A stretch of DNA of 64,000 nt from positions 1 through 64,000 of the forward strand of contig CANOKL010000005.1 in assembly GCA_947566645.1 (NCBI GenBank). Direction: 5' to 3'. Within the stretch, counting starts at the first letter, position 1, and each line of letters starts with the position of its first letter. Of this stretch, positions 8,579 through 17,321 are shown in pieces. The DNA comes from an uncultured Lachnospiraceae bacterium. Its GTDB lineage: Bacteria > Bacillota > Clostridia > Lachnospirales > Lachnospiraceae. Below the pieces are notes generated by a model, which was not told where the DNA came from, ran no database searches, and was given only the letters and a program-made list of their open reading frames with translations. Made by a program: the position numbers and the translations under genes.

Positions 8579-9715
8579 CTATTCACCCCATACGATTTCT
8601 TCTTCATCGTCCTCTACTTCAGCATCTTCATCAATTTCAAGATGATATAGCTCTGTCATCACTTCTTTCACAGAATCTTCATCTGGATAAAACTCCACAT
8701 GATCAATCCCATCTTCAAGCCTCCGTCCAAGAACCGCCTCTCCTTCAATCTGGTAGATTCCCCTGTTTTCCCCTCCAACCATCTGATTCATGATTCGAGA
8801 AAGATCTCTGCCCTTCGCATTCGTAACTGCTCTGTCTTCAAGTTCTTCATACAACTCATTTATAAAACCAGGGCTCTCCTTGAACTTCTCATTCACTTTT
8901 GCAAAAAGTGCTTTCATATATTGATTATGGCGCTGCATTCGCTGTACATTCGTCTCATCAGCTACGCCATAGCGGTCATGTATGTATGTAAACGCCTGTT
9001 CATCGTTTAGAAGCACCCTTTCTCCTTCTTTGAGGCTAGGGTCAACTTTAGAGAAATCGCCCAACACAGTTACTTCCACACCACCAACCGCATGATTCAG
9101 AGTTGCAATGTCTTCCATTCCAAGGCTGTAGTATCCATCAATCGGTATTCCTCCAAGAAAACCAGAAACAGCTTCTACCGTATTTTCACAGCTCTGCTTC
9201 GGATTGCCGCCATACCAGTGTGCCGTACAAATCTGAAGATCTGCACTCACATAATCGCTCCCATCCGTCTGCATCATGGTTACTTCTGCTATCGTATCAC
9301 GGTCAAGCTGCAGGAACCCATAGGTCTTATCCGTCTTATCAAATACCGCTAGCAGCAAAACATCTGCCATGGAGCCTCTATAGTCCTCGCCCTTTCCCGT
9401 CTCATTTCCACTCTTATCTGTTCCAATGAACAACCATGTCTCTATATCATGGTTATATGTATAATAGTCACCATAGAGTTCTACAATCTCTTCCTTGCCA
9501 TATTCTTTTGGAAATTCTTGTCCAGCCTCTGCATTATTTGCTCCGGCTTTGTCTCTCTGGCGGCCAGCTGTTTTCTTTTCTACTCCCCGAACCGCAATCC
9601 AGAATATCACAATCAATACAACAATTCCTACGACAGCCGCAACAGCCTTTATCTGTCTCTGCTTTCTGCTGTGCAAATCATTCTGCATCTTCCCACAACA
9701 ACCTTCCCCTTGCAT
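8579..9715 (-). CDS. LytR-CpsA-Psr (LCP) family polymer transferase
   Basis: LCP proteins attach wall polymers such as capsule to peptidoglycan. The protein has a short cytoplasmic tail, one membrane segment (AVAAVVGIVVLIVIFWIAV) and an extracellular LCP domain. The domain shows the conserved Arg/Asp-containing core (RGSMADVLLLAVFDK, then LQLDRDT) and a later VGGVEV and ALNDEQAFTYIHDR-like stretch. The C-terminal tail is acidic (EDAEVEDDEEEIVWGE). The start is uncertain: the GTG/ATG region at 9715 overlaps cpsB by 38 bases, while an ATG at 9688 would overlap by 11. Confidence 0.88.
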   Translation of the reverse strand: MQGEGCCGKMQNDLHSRKQRQIKAVAAVVGIVVLIVIFWIAVRGVEKKTAGRQRDKAGANNAEAGQEFPKEYGKEEIVELYGDYYTYNHDIETWLFIGTDKSGNETGKGEDYRGSMADVLLLAVFDKTDKTYGFLQLDRDTIAEVTMMQTDGSDYVSADLQICTAHWYGGNPKQSCENTVEAVSGFLGGIPIDGYYSLGMEDIATLNHAVGGVEVTVLGDFSKVDPSLKEGERVLLNDEQAFTYIHDRYGVADETNVQRMQRHNQYMKALFAKVNEKFKESPGFINELYEELEDRAVTNAKGRDLSRIMNQMVGGENRGIYQIEGEAVLGRRLEDGIDHVEFYPDEDSVKEVMTELYHLEIDEDAEVEDDEEEIVWGE

Positions 9716-10385
9716 CGATCTCTTCTAATACAGCTTCACCTAGTTTCTTACCAATTACTTCTCTGCCAACCTGCAGATTCGATGGCCGGATCTCCGGATT
9801 GTGACAGTCACTGCCAAGCAGCACCTGATGACCGGCTTTTATGAACTTAAGTGCAAAAGAACGCTTCCCGCGTCTCTGAAAACTTCCCGCATTAATCTGT
9901 GCATATAATGGAAGTTCAAAAACTGCATTCCAGATGCTCTTATCCTTCTGGAATTCATAATAACGCTCCACATGCGCCAGCATCACCTTAAGCTTCCGCC
10001 TCTCAAGAATATACTCAATATCCCTGTACATTCCCTTCGTCCACTGGACAAACGGCATCTCCAGAAGCAGCAGATTACTTCCCTCCATGCAAAGCTCCGG
10101 CAGTACATCCGCCTTCCCCACATTCGGAAAATAATAAACTTCTGCAGCAGTCCGGATCTCCTGGAGCCACTCTGTCTCCTCCGAAAGGCCATGAACTTTC
10201 GAAAGGCTCTCCTTCCTCTTTTCAAGGAAATGCCCTGCCGAAACTCTGTCCGCATAGAAATGCGGTGTTGCCAGAATCCGTGTCACGCCCTGTGTGTGAG
10301 CCTGCTGCAATAATTCTTTTGTCTGTTCGATATCCCGGCTCCCATCATCAATCCCCGGTAAAATATGAGTATGAAAATCAATCAT
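9678..10385 (-). CDS. CpsB/CapC-type PHP-domain tyrosine phosphatase
   Basis: This manganese-dependent phosphatase dephosphorylates the CpsD tyrosine cluster. The N-terminus DFHTHILPGIDDGS is the metal-binding PHP signature. Other metal ligands are visible in ATPHFY, LLLEMPF, LAHVERY and LLGSDCHNP. Its 235 residues are near family length. It overlaps the upstream VanZ-like gene by 8 bases and the downstream LCP gene, suggesting tight translational coupling. Confidence 0.93.
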   Translation of the reverse strand: MIDFHTHILPGIDDGSRDIEQTKELLQQAHTQGVTRILATPHFYADRVSAGHFLEKRKESLSKVHGLSEETEWLQEIRTAAEVYYFPNVGKADVLPELCMEGSNLLLLEMPFVQWTKGMYRDIEYILERRKLKVMLAHVERYYEFQKDKSIWNAVFELPLYAQINAGSFQRRGKRSFALKFIKAGHQVLLGSDCHNPEIRPSNLQVGREVIGKKLGEAVLEEIDARGRLLWEDAE

Positions 10386-10974
10386 AATTCCTATTCTCCT
10401 GTGTTCTCAGCAAATGCACTCTTGCACCTGGTTTCACATCCGGTCTGCACCTGTCTATCCTGTATCTTCTCAGAATATTCATCAGAAGTGTGAAAAATAT
10501 CACAAGTACAATCCCCATACATACTCCCGATGCATCCAGGAGCACATCCTTCACCAACGGATTTCGTCCTTCCACGAAGTACTGATGGATCTCATCTGCT
10601 GCCGCCTGCAAAAATCCCACAAAAAAAGCAATCTTTATACGTACATCTGTTTTTTCGGCAATAACCCCAGCTGTCAAATATAAGACTGCACCAAGAACGG
10701 CATATTCGAAGAAGTGTGCGGACTTGCGAACCCAGAAATCAAGCTCAGCCAACATTCTCTGCTGTTCTTCTGCCGGAAATCCATCAAAGCCATCCACGAA
10801 CAGATCACATATTAACTGATCAATTCTCTGGCTCATAGTTTCTGACTCCCTGGCCGTCTTGTGAGACATAACAAAAATCCACACAAAAACAAAAATAGTA
10901 AATGATATCAAGAGGACTCTCCGTGTCTTATTTTTTTTGGAGGTACAATCAATATTTCTTTCCTTGTTTTTCAT
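10378..10974 (-). CDS. VanZ-family membrane protein
   Basis: The protein has an N-terminal membrane segment (VLLISFTIFVFVWIFVM) and the VanZ signature around SHFFEYAVLGAVLYL and AADEIHQYFVEGRNPLVKDVLLDASGVCMG. VanZ-like proteins are often found with exopolysaccharide loci, but their biochemical role is not settled. It is the first gene of the operon. Two starts, at 10983 and 10974, lie almost on top of a consensus -10 box (10989-10984). Only the second would fall at or just after the expected transcription start, so the message may be leaderless. Confidence 0.85.
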   Translation of the reverse strand: MKNKERNIDCTSKKNKTRRVLLISFTIFVFVWIFVMSHKTARESETMSQRIDQLICDLFVDGFDGFPAEEQQRMLAELDFWVRKSAHFFEYAVLGAVLYLTAGVIAEKTDVRIKIAFFVGFLQAAADEIHQYFVEGRNPLVKDVLLDASGVCMGIVLVIFFTLLMNILRRYRIDRCRPDVKPGARVHLLRTQENRNYD

Positions 10975-10983
10975 ACATGCCAC

Positions 10984-11012
10984 ATTATACCCCTTTTACA
11001 CTCAAATTGCAA
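10984..11012 (-). promoter_or_regulatory. promoter of the exopolysaccharide operon
   Basis: On the minus strand, TTGCAA (11012-11007) and a perfect TATAAT (10989-10984) are separated by 17 bases. The -10 box ends one base before the first possible ATG of the VanZ-like gene. Confidence 0.65.
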
Positions 11013-11137
11013 CATCTTTTTTTTCATCTTTTCTTCCTTTATTTTCAAGCGTAACTTTTCGACTGTTCAAGTAGCAATTCGCACAATCAGCCAAATAATA
11101 TTCCAAAACAATCAATCAATTCCCACAATAGGAGGAT

Positions 11138-11208
11138 AACTATAGTAGTTACAGATAATACTAATTATAGTTAATTGCAGGTATCTTGTCAATAGGATAA
11201 ACTATAGT
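11138..11208 (+). promoter_or_regulatory. three AACTATAGT-type sites upstream of the XRE regulator
   Basis: AACTATAGT occurs at 11138-11146 and 11200-11208, with a variant AATTATAGTT at 11163-11172. The last site touches the start codon of the regulator gene. A weak promoter (TTGCAG, 17 bases, TAAACT) ends in it. The repeated near-palindrome suggests operators for the adjacent regulator, possibly also affecting the divergent exopolysaccharide operon. The binding role is inferred. Confidence 0.5.
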
Positions 11209-11209
11209 A

Positions 11210-11563
11210 ATGAATACTAATAATAACTTTAATATCGGCGAACGGATTTACGAATTACGAAAAGCAAATGGCTTCAGCCAGGAACAACTGGCTCTAAAGT
11301 CGGAGATTACTCCTACTTATCTTGGATTATTAGAAAGGAATCTCAAAAGTCCTACACTTCGTGTTTTAGGACAGGTTTGTGATGCTCTGAATGTCACCTT
11401 CTCAGATTTCTTTTCCAATACATCTCCCGCCTCATACGAAGCCCTTGACTCAGTCTCCATGCAAATCTGTGCCCAAATCAGCAATCACTCCGAAAGCGAA
11501 AAGCTGATGCTCCTCAAAATCCTAAAGGATATCATAAGCTTCCAGGAGCAATCCGGCAGCTGA
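11210..11563 (+). CDS. XRE-family helix-turn-helix regulator
   Basis: This 117-residue protein has an N-terminal HTH_3 domain (GERIYELRKANGFSQEQLALKSEITPTYLGLLER recognised across residues 9-42) and a short C-terminal region that may dimerise. It is divergent from the exopolysaccharide operon, and such placement commonly reflects local control; here that is inference. There is no strong Shine-Dalgarno sequence at the ATG. The start lies inside the last AACTATAGT site, compatible with tight autoregulation. Confidence 0.85.
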   Translation: MNTNNNFNIGERIYELRKANGFSQEQLALKSEITPTYLGLLERNLKSPTLRVLGQVCDALNVTFSDFFSNTSPASYEALDSVSMQICAQISNHSESEKLMLLKILKDIISFQEQSGS

Positions 11564-11654
11564 CGCCCCCTGTCCATAACTGCCGGCTCTGCCGCCAGCC
11601 TTGTCCCAGATTCCTCTACAATCTCTTACGCTTTGCAGTGCCATCCTGTTATAT

Positions 11655-11706
11655 AAAAAAAATCACCATCCCCGGAGTTTCAACTGCCTCCAAAAACAGT
11701 GATTTT
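11655..11706 (-). terminator. rho-independent terminator after tRNA-Lys
   Basis: On the minus strand AAAATCAC and GTGATTTT form the base of a hairpin, with GGAG/CTCC inside, followed by a run of T. It begins 4 bases after the tRNA 3' end. Confidence 0.75.
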
Positions 11707-11709
11707 GAC

Positions 11710-11782
11710 TGCGCGATCAGGGGTTCGAACCCTGGACACCCTGATTAAGAGTCAGGTGCTCTGCCAGCTGAGCTAATCGCGC
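11710..11782 (-). tRNA. tRNA-Lys (anticodon CTT)
   Basis: A 73-base cloverleaf can be folded by eye. The acceptor stem is GCGCGAT/ATCGCGC, the D stem GCTC/GAGC and the anticodon stem CCTGA/TCAGG with loop CTCTTAA (anticodon CTT). The T stem is CAGGG/CCCTG with loop TTCGAAC. The discriminator is A and CCA is not encoded. Confidence 0.95.
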
Positions 11783-11783
11783 A

Positions 11784-12116
11784 TATCAGTCATTCATCTT
11801 TGCTATTCCCTCAACGCAAGTGATATTATATAACAGAATCCCGTAGAATGCAAGGGTTTTTTTACATTTTCTTCATATTCCATTATTTTTGTACATTTTT
11901 CATATTTTACGCCAAATACCGCCCCATATTTTGTCAAAAATAAGTATACCTCATCCTTCTTTTGCTCATATTTATCCTTCCCATTTCATATAATATGATA
12001 CAGGCATCAAAAGGTATTTTGCCGCTTCTGATACACGGATTGTTCCGTGCTAACGCACTCCCACAATCCTAATCATAATATAGTTAGAAATTCGCATCGC
12101 AAATGGAGGTTTCTAC
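11784..12116. other. AT-rich intergenic stretch before the DUF6512-like gene
   Basis: No ORF with a usable RBS was seen. It contains a small hairpin (CACGGATTGTTCCGTG near 12035-12050). A GGAGG lies 7 bases before the ATG at 12117. No confident promoter could be assigned. Confidence 0.4.
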
Positions 12117-12701
12117 ATGACACATTTTTCAAAAAAACACAGCACAGTCACCCGGCCAGACCATTCATCCCGGACAGGCATTGTTCCTCTCCTAACGCAA
12201 ATCTCCAAAAAGGACATGCCCTCCTTCCTCTTCATCGCAATCGCCGGAACCCTGTGTCATTTCCTGTACGAGTGGACCAAAAGTCCCCTTGCCGCCCTGT
12301 TCTGTCCAGTCAGCGAATCCGTCTGGGAGCATCTGAAGCTCCTCTACTTCCCATTCCTCCTTTTAACCCTCCAGAATACTCTCTGCACAGACAGACACCC
12401 CAGGATCACCTCCTCCAGCCTATACTCCCGCCTCCTGGCAGTCCTGTGCGGCATGCTGTCCATCATCACACTCTACTACACCTACACCGGAATCATCGGA
12501 AAAAACTACCTGCTACCCGATATTCTCATATTCCTCATCTCCATCGCAGTCACACTGCGCCTGATTCCCCATTTCCAAAACACACTATCCACCACCCCGT
12601 CCTTTACCGTCATCTACACCTCCTGGCTCCTCCTCACCCTCTCCTTCTTCCTCTTCACCTGCTATCCTCCCAACCTCCCCCTCTTCTACTCTGCTACCTA
12701 A
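12117..12701 (+). CDS. DUF6512-like integral membrane protein
   Basis: The 194-residue protein has about five hydrophobic segments: FLFIAIAGTLCHFLYEW, LLYFPFLLLTL, LLAVLCGMLSIITLYYTY, PDILIFLISIAVTLRLI and VIYTSWLLLTLSFFLF. The segment CPVSESVWEHLKLLYFP resembles the conserved part of proteins I know as DUF6512. Function is unknown. The RBS is GGAGG 7 bases before ATG. It is followed by a broken small-peptide gene on the same strand. Confidence 0.7.
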   Translation: MTHFSKKHSTVTRPDHSSRTGIVPLLTQISKKDMPSFLFIAIAGTLCHFLYEWTKSPLAALFCPVSESVWEHLKLLYFPFLLLTLQNTLCTDRHPRITSSSLYSRLLAVLCGMLSIITLYYTYTGIIGKNYLLPDILIFLISIAVTLRLIPHFQNTLSTTPSFTVIYTSWLLLTLSFFLFTCYPPNLPLFYSAT

Positions 12702-12763
12702 AAAGCGACTGTTGAAATTATTCAAAACCCGAAAGGGAATCTAGGAAAGGAGGGCTGAGCCAT

Positions 12764-12899
12764 ATGGATATTTTGGGACTTATTGCAGTGCTAAGGAGCT
12801 GTCATGAAAAAACTTTCATGACAGCTCCTTAGCTTCGGCTTGACCTACTTCGGGATCGGATACACCTTTGGTAAAGATAGTAACAAGACACAAGAATAG
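12764..12899 (+). pseudogene. small hydrophobic peptide gene (type I toxin/holin-like) interrupted by a hairpin
   Basis: A strong RBS (AAGGAGGG, 9 bases from ATG 12764) begins the peptide MDILGLIAVL. After a 37-base insertion (12794-12830) the same frame resumes as SFGLTYFGIGYTFGK and stops at 12897-12899. Removing the insertion gives one 32-residue membrane peptide with a charged tail, like small holin-like toxins of Firmicutes. As it stands, translation stops after 22 residues, at 12830-12832. The transcript seems to end at the hairpin at 12973-13002. The gene-family assignment is by general resemblance only. Confidence 0.55.
12791..12832. repeat. perfect 19-bp stem hairpin inserted in the small peptide gene
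   Basis: CTAAGGAGCTGTCATGAAA and its exact complement are separated by AAAC. The arms run 12791-12809 and 12814-12832. It interrupts an otherwise continuous reading frame. Confidence 0.85.
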
Positions 12900-12972
12900 C
12901 CGCCCCTAGTCCAGCAAACCAAGCAACTATTTTAGCGTTTACTGGGCTGACCGTCTATCGGTAGCTCCTGTC

Positions 12973-13002
12973 GGGCATCTGTTGGAGCAGATGCCTTTCT
13001 TT
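12973..13002 (+). terminator. rho-independent terminator downstream of the small peptide gene
   Basis: The stem GGCATCTG/CAGATGCC with loop TTGGAG is followed by TTTCTTT. About 75 bases separate it from the end of the peptide frame. Confidence 0.7.
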
Positions 13003-13044
13003 ATCTAAAGGATACCATATACCGCCAGAAAGTTCAAGAGATTT

Positions 13045-13101
13045 GTTACTATTCATGGACTAATCGTCCGCTCACAGTAACGATTCGGGGCGGCATTCCA
13101 A
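13045..13101 (+). repeat. dispersed 57-base palindromic repeat, copy 1
   Basis: It begins with a GTTAC...GTAAC inverted repeat (13045-13081) with an inner GGAC/GTCC hairpin and continues as GATTCGGGGCGGCATTCCA. A second copy with about ten differences is at 32231-32287. A GGGGCGG/CCGCCCC hairpin (13087-13125) overlaps its end. Confidence 0.75.
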
Positions 13102-13238
13102 GTTTTGCCACGGAAAAACCGCCCCTCACTCCTGCATCATGTTCTCACGGAATACCCTCGCTTCGCTGGGGCAGACCCTGCTCAGCTTACACGCATTCCC
13201 AACCCATGAGCAGTACCCTTCCTCCCCTCAGCAGCCAG

Positions 13239-13515
13239 CGTGTGGGGGCGGTGCGGGCGGATTGCGGGTACTGATTTTCATTCCGTGTGAAGGAGTGTTA
13301 CAGACCGTTAATGAAAATAGAGACAGAATGGAAGACCACCCACCGTACCACAAGTACGGTGGGTGAGAGCAGGCTGAGGGGAGAAATTCATCAGAATTTC
13401 TCCCCGAATCTGCTCGGTGTCCTCCATTCTGCCTCTATTTTCATTTAGGGTCTGTTCACGACGGAGCCGGAAGAAAATCAGTACCCGCAATCCGCCCGCA
13501 CCGCCCCCGCACGCG
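13239..13515 (+). ncRNA. large inverted-repeat element A with a three-way-junction core
   Basis: The outer arms 13239-13279 and 13473-13515 are nearly perfect complements (GC-rich, about 40 bp). The inner arms 13311-13332 and 13423-13444 pair again. The core has a 12-bp hairpin with loop CACAA (13337-13365), one A, then a hairpin 13367-13415. The second hairpin has a 6-bp lower stem, a GCTGA/GAAT internal loop and a GGGGAGAA upper stem. Element B at 23963-24326 has the same core with compensatory changes. It lies between convergent genes, ending 13 bases from the ntpD stop. Whether it acts as RNA, terminator or DNA repeat is not known. Confidence 0.6.
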
Positions 13516-13527
13516 TCCCCTCCCACA

Positions 13528-14142
13528 TCACGCCTGCATCTTCTTAATCACTTTCAGGCGTGTGAATTCTTCTCTTTCTTTCTCTTCCAGTGCATTATTT
13601 ATCGTATACACCAGATTACTATACATAGGAATCGTAATATTCTTAAGCGCATTCGCCCTCTTCTGCGTCTTCTTTATATTGCTGGCCAGCCGGTACGCCG
13701 AATTTTCCACCATAGAGAGCTTAATTGTCAGATCCTTCACCTCACGGAACGCCTCCCTGGCAATATCTATCGACTCTGCCGTTGTACTAAAGGAATACGT
13801 CAGATCATTCTGCTTCGCATCATACCTCACATAAGGAATCTCCGTGCCCATAATACTCCTTGTCTGAATCCGGATGGAGTCCTCAATCGGAACCGTAAGT
13901 GCAAGCTGCTCCACCTTACTAATCCCCTGCTCTATATTCGCATGCTGCAGGCAGGCATACGCCCGTGTAAATGTAGTATCAATCTCCTCCTGGATCCCCT
14001 TTGCCTCATCAATCAGTGCCATAAGCTCCTTAAGGAGAATGTTCCTCTTCTTATCCATCAAGTCATAACCCTGATGGGCCAGCGCAAGAGAGTTCTTCGC
14101 CAGCATCAGATTTCCCTTTGTAGGAAACTCCCGTGGATCCAT
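13528..14142 (-). CDS. ntpD: V-type ATPase subunit D
   Basis: This is the central stalk rotor subunit that links the A3B3 head to the membrane ring. The 204-residue protein is almost entirely helical. It begins with PTKGNLMLAKNSLALAHQGYDLMDKKR in the family pattern and ends in a long coiled coil with KKTQKRANALKNITIP. It is last in the operon, 3 bases after ntpB. Its stop is 13 bases from the large inverted repeat. Confidence 0.95.
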   Translation of the reverse strand: MDPREFPTKGNLMLAKNSLALAHQGYDLMDKKRNILLKELMALIDEAKGIQEEIDTTFTRAYACLQHANIEQGISKVEQLALTVPIEDSIRIQTRSIMGTEIPYVRYDAKQNDLTYSFSTTAESIDIAREAFREVKDLTIKLSMVENSAYRLASNIKKTQKRANALKNITIPMYSNLVYTINNALEEKEREEFTRLKVIKKMQA

Positions 14143-14145
14143 AAA

Positions 14146-15534
14146 CTAAACCCCCTCTGCTTCCTGTGGGTAATATAAGTCAATCAGCTTCGTATCCACC
14201 CGGTCAAGCTCTTCTTTGGGAAGAAGTCCCAGGAGCTCCCAACCAAGATCCAGCGTCTGCTGAATCGTACGGTTCTCCGCCGGCCCCTGGCCTACATATC
14301 TCTTCTCGAATTCCTCTCCGAACTTCAGATAACGCTTATCAATCGGAGACAATTCATCCTCACCGATAACAGAAGCAAGATTTCTCGCCTCCCCCACCTT
14401 GGCATATGCGGAAAAAAGCTGATTTGCCAGGTCCTGGTGATCCTCTCTCGTATAACCCTTACCGATACCGTCCTTCATAAGACGGGACAGCGATGGAAGA
14501 ATACTAATGGGCGGATACACCGATTGTCCGTGCAGACTCCGGTCCAGAACCACCTGCCCCTCCGTAATATATCCGGTAAGATCCGGAATCGGATGTGTAA
14601 TATCATCATTTGGCATCGTCAGGATCGGGAGCTGGGTCACCGAACCCGATGCTCCCTCCACAATACCCGCACGCTCATAAATCGTCGCCAGTTCACTGTA
14701 AAGGTAGCCCGGATATCCTTTCCTTGACGGAATCTCCCCTCTGGAGGAGGATACCTCGCGCATAGCCTCCGCAAAGGAAGTCATATCTGTCAGAATCACC
14801 AGAATATGCATATTGCATTCAAATGCCAGATATTCCGCAACTGTAAGAGCCACCTTCGGTGTAATCAGACGTTCCACCACCGGGTCATTCGCAAGATTCA
14901 GGAACATACAGACATGATCCGAGACACCACTCTCTTCAAATGCCTTCCGGAAGAAATCAGCCACATCATGCTTGACGCCCATTGCGCCGAACACAATTGC
15001 AAATTCCTCTTCTGAATCGTCCCCCAGGGATGCCTGCCTTACAATCTGCGCGGCGAGCTGGTCATGAGGCAGGCCATTTCCCGAGAAAATGGGAAGCTTC
15101 TGACCCCTGATCAGTGTAGTCAGGCCATCAATTGCTGAAATACCGGTACGGATATAGTTGCGGGGATATTCCCGGCGCACCGGATTCAGCGGCAGACCAT
15201 TCACATCCCTCTTATCGGCAGAGGTAAGGGAGCCCATCCCATCAATTGGCTGCCCGATTCCATTAAAGGTTCTTCCAAGCATATCCGGCGATACCGCCAC
15301 CTCCATAGGATGCCCGGAAAGCCTTGTGTGAGTATTCGTAAGTGACATATTTTCTGTCCCTTCAAATACCTGGATCACTGCCTTATCCTCATCTAATTCC
15401 ACAATACGGCCCATCTTCTTTGTGTTCCCGTCCACAACAAACTCCACGATCTCATCAAAGAAAGCCTCCTGCACTCCTTCCAGTACAACGAGAGGACCAT
15501 TAATATTACTTAACCCAAGATATTCGATTGCCAA
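14146..15534 (-). CDS. ntpB: V-type ATPase subunit B
   Basis: This non-catalytic nucleotide-binding-fold subunit alternates with A in the head. Its length (462) and signatures ([52 protein letters not shown]) are standard. As expected for B it lacks the GxxxxGKT loop of subunit A. It is 14 bases downstream of ntpA. Confidence 0.97.
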   Translation of the reverse strand: MAIEYLGLSNINGPLVVLEGVQEAFFDEIVEFVVDGNTKKMGRIVELDEDKAVIQVFEGTENMSLTNTHTRLSGHPMEVAVSPDMLGRTFNGIGQPIDGMGSLTSADKRDVNGLPLNPVRREYPRNYIRTGISAIDGLTTLIRGQKLPIFSGNGLPHDQLAAQIVRQASLGDDSEEEFAIVFGAMGVKHDVADFFRKAFEESGVSDHVCMFLNLANDPVVERLITPKVALTVAEYLAFECNMHILVILTDMTSFAEAMREVSSSRGEIPSRKGYPGYLYSELATIYERAGIVEGASGSVTQLPILTMPNDDITHPIPDLTGYITEGQVVLDRSLHGQSVYPPISILPSLSRLMKDGIGKGYTREDHQDLANQLFSAYAKVGEARNLASVIGEDELSPIDKRYLKFGEEFEKRYVGQGPAENRTIQQTLDLGWELLGLLPKEELDRVDTKLIDLYYPQEAEGV

Positions 15535-15548
15535 TTTTCAAGTCCCCC

Positions 15549-17321
15549 CTATCCATTCTTTTCTATTACATTATTATAAAAGTCATCAATGTCATTCTTG
15601 TAAATATCAAGAAGTGAAATATTGTCATTCGGCACATCATACTTAATGGCAATGACCTTCTCGAAGATGCCCTCCGCCTTGAGAACAGACATGGGCATTC
15701 CCATAGCTACCAGCTTTCTTGCCTTCTTGTACAGGTACAGGATCACGTCCATCATCTTAAACTGTTTCTCCATGGACACACATGTATCATCTTTGTGAAA
15801 TGCATTTTGCTGCAGGAATCCAAGGCGGATGACCTTCGCAATCTCCAGAATGAGCTTCTGGTCGTCCGGCAGCACATCCCCGCCGATCAGCTTCACGATC
15901 TCCATCAGGCTGCTCTCCTGGTTCAGCAGAGTCATCATACGGTTCCGGTAGTCTACAAACTTCGGCGATACATGATCCGAATACCATCCTGCAAGATCCG
16001 GCAGATACTCGCTATAGCTTGTAAGCCAGTGGATTGCCGGGAAATGTCTTGCATAAGCCAGTGACTTATCCAGTCCCCAGAAGCATCTTACAAAGCGCTT
16101 CGTGTTCTGCGTAACCGGTTCGGAAAAATCACCGCCCTGGGGTGATACTGCACCGATAATGGACACTGAGCCAGTCTCACCGTTCAGTGTCTGCATCATT
16201 CCCGCCCGCTCATAAAACGCAGACAGCCTGGAGGCAAGATAAGCCGGGAACCCTTCCTCTGCCGGCATCTCCTCCAGACGGCCGGAAAGCTCACGCAGCG
16301 CCTCCGCCCAGCGGGAGGTAGAGTCTGCCATAATCGCCACATCATAGCCCATGTCACGGTAATACTCTGCCAGTGTAAGCCCGGTATAGATGGAAGCCTC
16401 ACGGGCAGCAACCGGCATGTTTGATGTATTTGCAATCAGTGTTGTACGGTCCATCAGGGGATTCCCAGACCTTGGGTCAACCAGCTCTGAGAACTCCTCC
16501 AGAACCTGCGTCATTTCATTTCCACGCTCCCCGCATCCAATGTAAATAATGATATCTGCATTGGCCCATTTTGCAATCTGATGCTGGGTCATGGTCTTTC
16601 CGGTTCCAAATCCCCCCGGAATCGCCGCTGTCCCGCCCTTCGCGATCGGGAACATCGTATCCAGAATACGCTGCCCTGTAATCAGAGGCTCATTTGCAGA
16701 ATACCTGTGATGCACCGGCCTCGGTACACGGATGGGCCAGTGCTGGGTCATGGAAAGTTCCTTCCTCTCCCCATTTGCCTGCTCAACCACTACCAGAGTC
16801 TCCTGGATCGTGTACTCTCCGTCCGGAACCACAGACACAACCGTACCTTCCACCTCCGGAGGAACCATACATTTGTGAACAATCGCGCGGGTCTCCGGAA
16901 CCTCTGCAATGATTGTTCCGCCATGAACGAGCTCCCCTTCTGACACAGTCAGATGGGTCTCCCATTTCTTCTCTGTATCCAGTGAGTCCACGCTGACACC
17001 CCTGGTAATAAACGCGCCGCCCTTCTCTGCGATCCGGTCAAGAGGACGTTCAATACCATCAAATATATTATTCAGAATTCCCGGAGCCAGTGTAACAGAC
17101 ACGGCAGAACCCGATGTCTCCACGCTCTCTCCCGGGCGGAGCCCAGATGTCTCCTCGTAAACCTGAATGGTTGTCATATCCTTATCAAGGGAAATCACCT
17201 CTCCGACCAGGCGCTCCTCACCCACATACACCATCTCGGACATTCTGAATCCGGTCTTTCCCTTAAGGTAAATAACAGGACCATTGATCCCATAGATCTT
17301 TCCAGTGTTCTTACTATCCAA
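15549..17321 (-). CDS. ntpA: V-type ATPase catalytic subunit A
   Basis: This is the ATP-hydrolysing or ATP-synthesising subunit. The P-loop GGFGTGKT is at 236-243, after the V-type-specific non-homologous insert (about residues 110-190). [14 protein letters not shown] and [16 protein letters not shown] are also clear. Its 590 residues are normal. The start overlaps the end of ntpE by 8 bases. The enzyme may run as an ion pump or as a synthase; the sequence of this subunit does not decide. Confidence 0.98.
   Translation of the reverse strand: MDSKNTGKIYGINGPVIYLKGKTGFRMSEMVYVGEERLVGEVISLDKDMTTIQVYEETSGLRPGESVETSGSAVSVTLAPGILNNIFDGIERPLDRIAEKGGAFITRGVSVDSLDTEKKWETHLTVSEGELVHGGTIIAEVPETRAIVHKCMVPPEVEGTVVSVVPDGEYTIQETLVVVEQANGERKELSMTQHWPIRVPRPVHHRYSANEPLITGQRILDTMFPIAKGGTAAIPGGFGTGKTMTQHQIAKWANADIIIYIGCGERGNEMTQVLEEFSELVDPRSGNPLMDRTTLIANTSNMPVAAREASIYTGLTLAEYYRDMGYDVAIMADSTSRWAEALRELSGRLEEMPAEEGFPAYLASRLSAFYERAGMMQTLNGETGSVSIIGAVSPQGGDFSEPVTQNTKRFVRCFWGLDKSLAYARHFPAIHWLTSYSEYLPDLAGWYSDHVSPKFVDYRNRMMTLLNQESSLMEIVKLIGGDVLPDDQKLILEIAKVIRLGFLQQNAFHKDDTCVSMEKQFKMMDVILYLYKKARKLVAMGMPMSVLKAEGIFEKVIAIKYDVPNDNISLLDIYKNDIDDFYNNVIEKNG

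Noticed and set aside
12047..12715. 222-residue frame overlapping the DUF6512-like gene on the same strand
   Set aside because: It is His/Pro-rich with no RBS, while the other frame has GGAGG and membrane helices.
13139..13526. ORFs of about 70 residues on both strands inside inverted-repeat element A
   Set aside because: They mirror each other through the inverted repeat, lack RBSs and have arginine/glycine-rich low-complexity translations.
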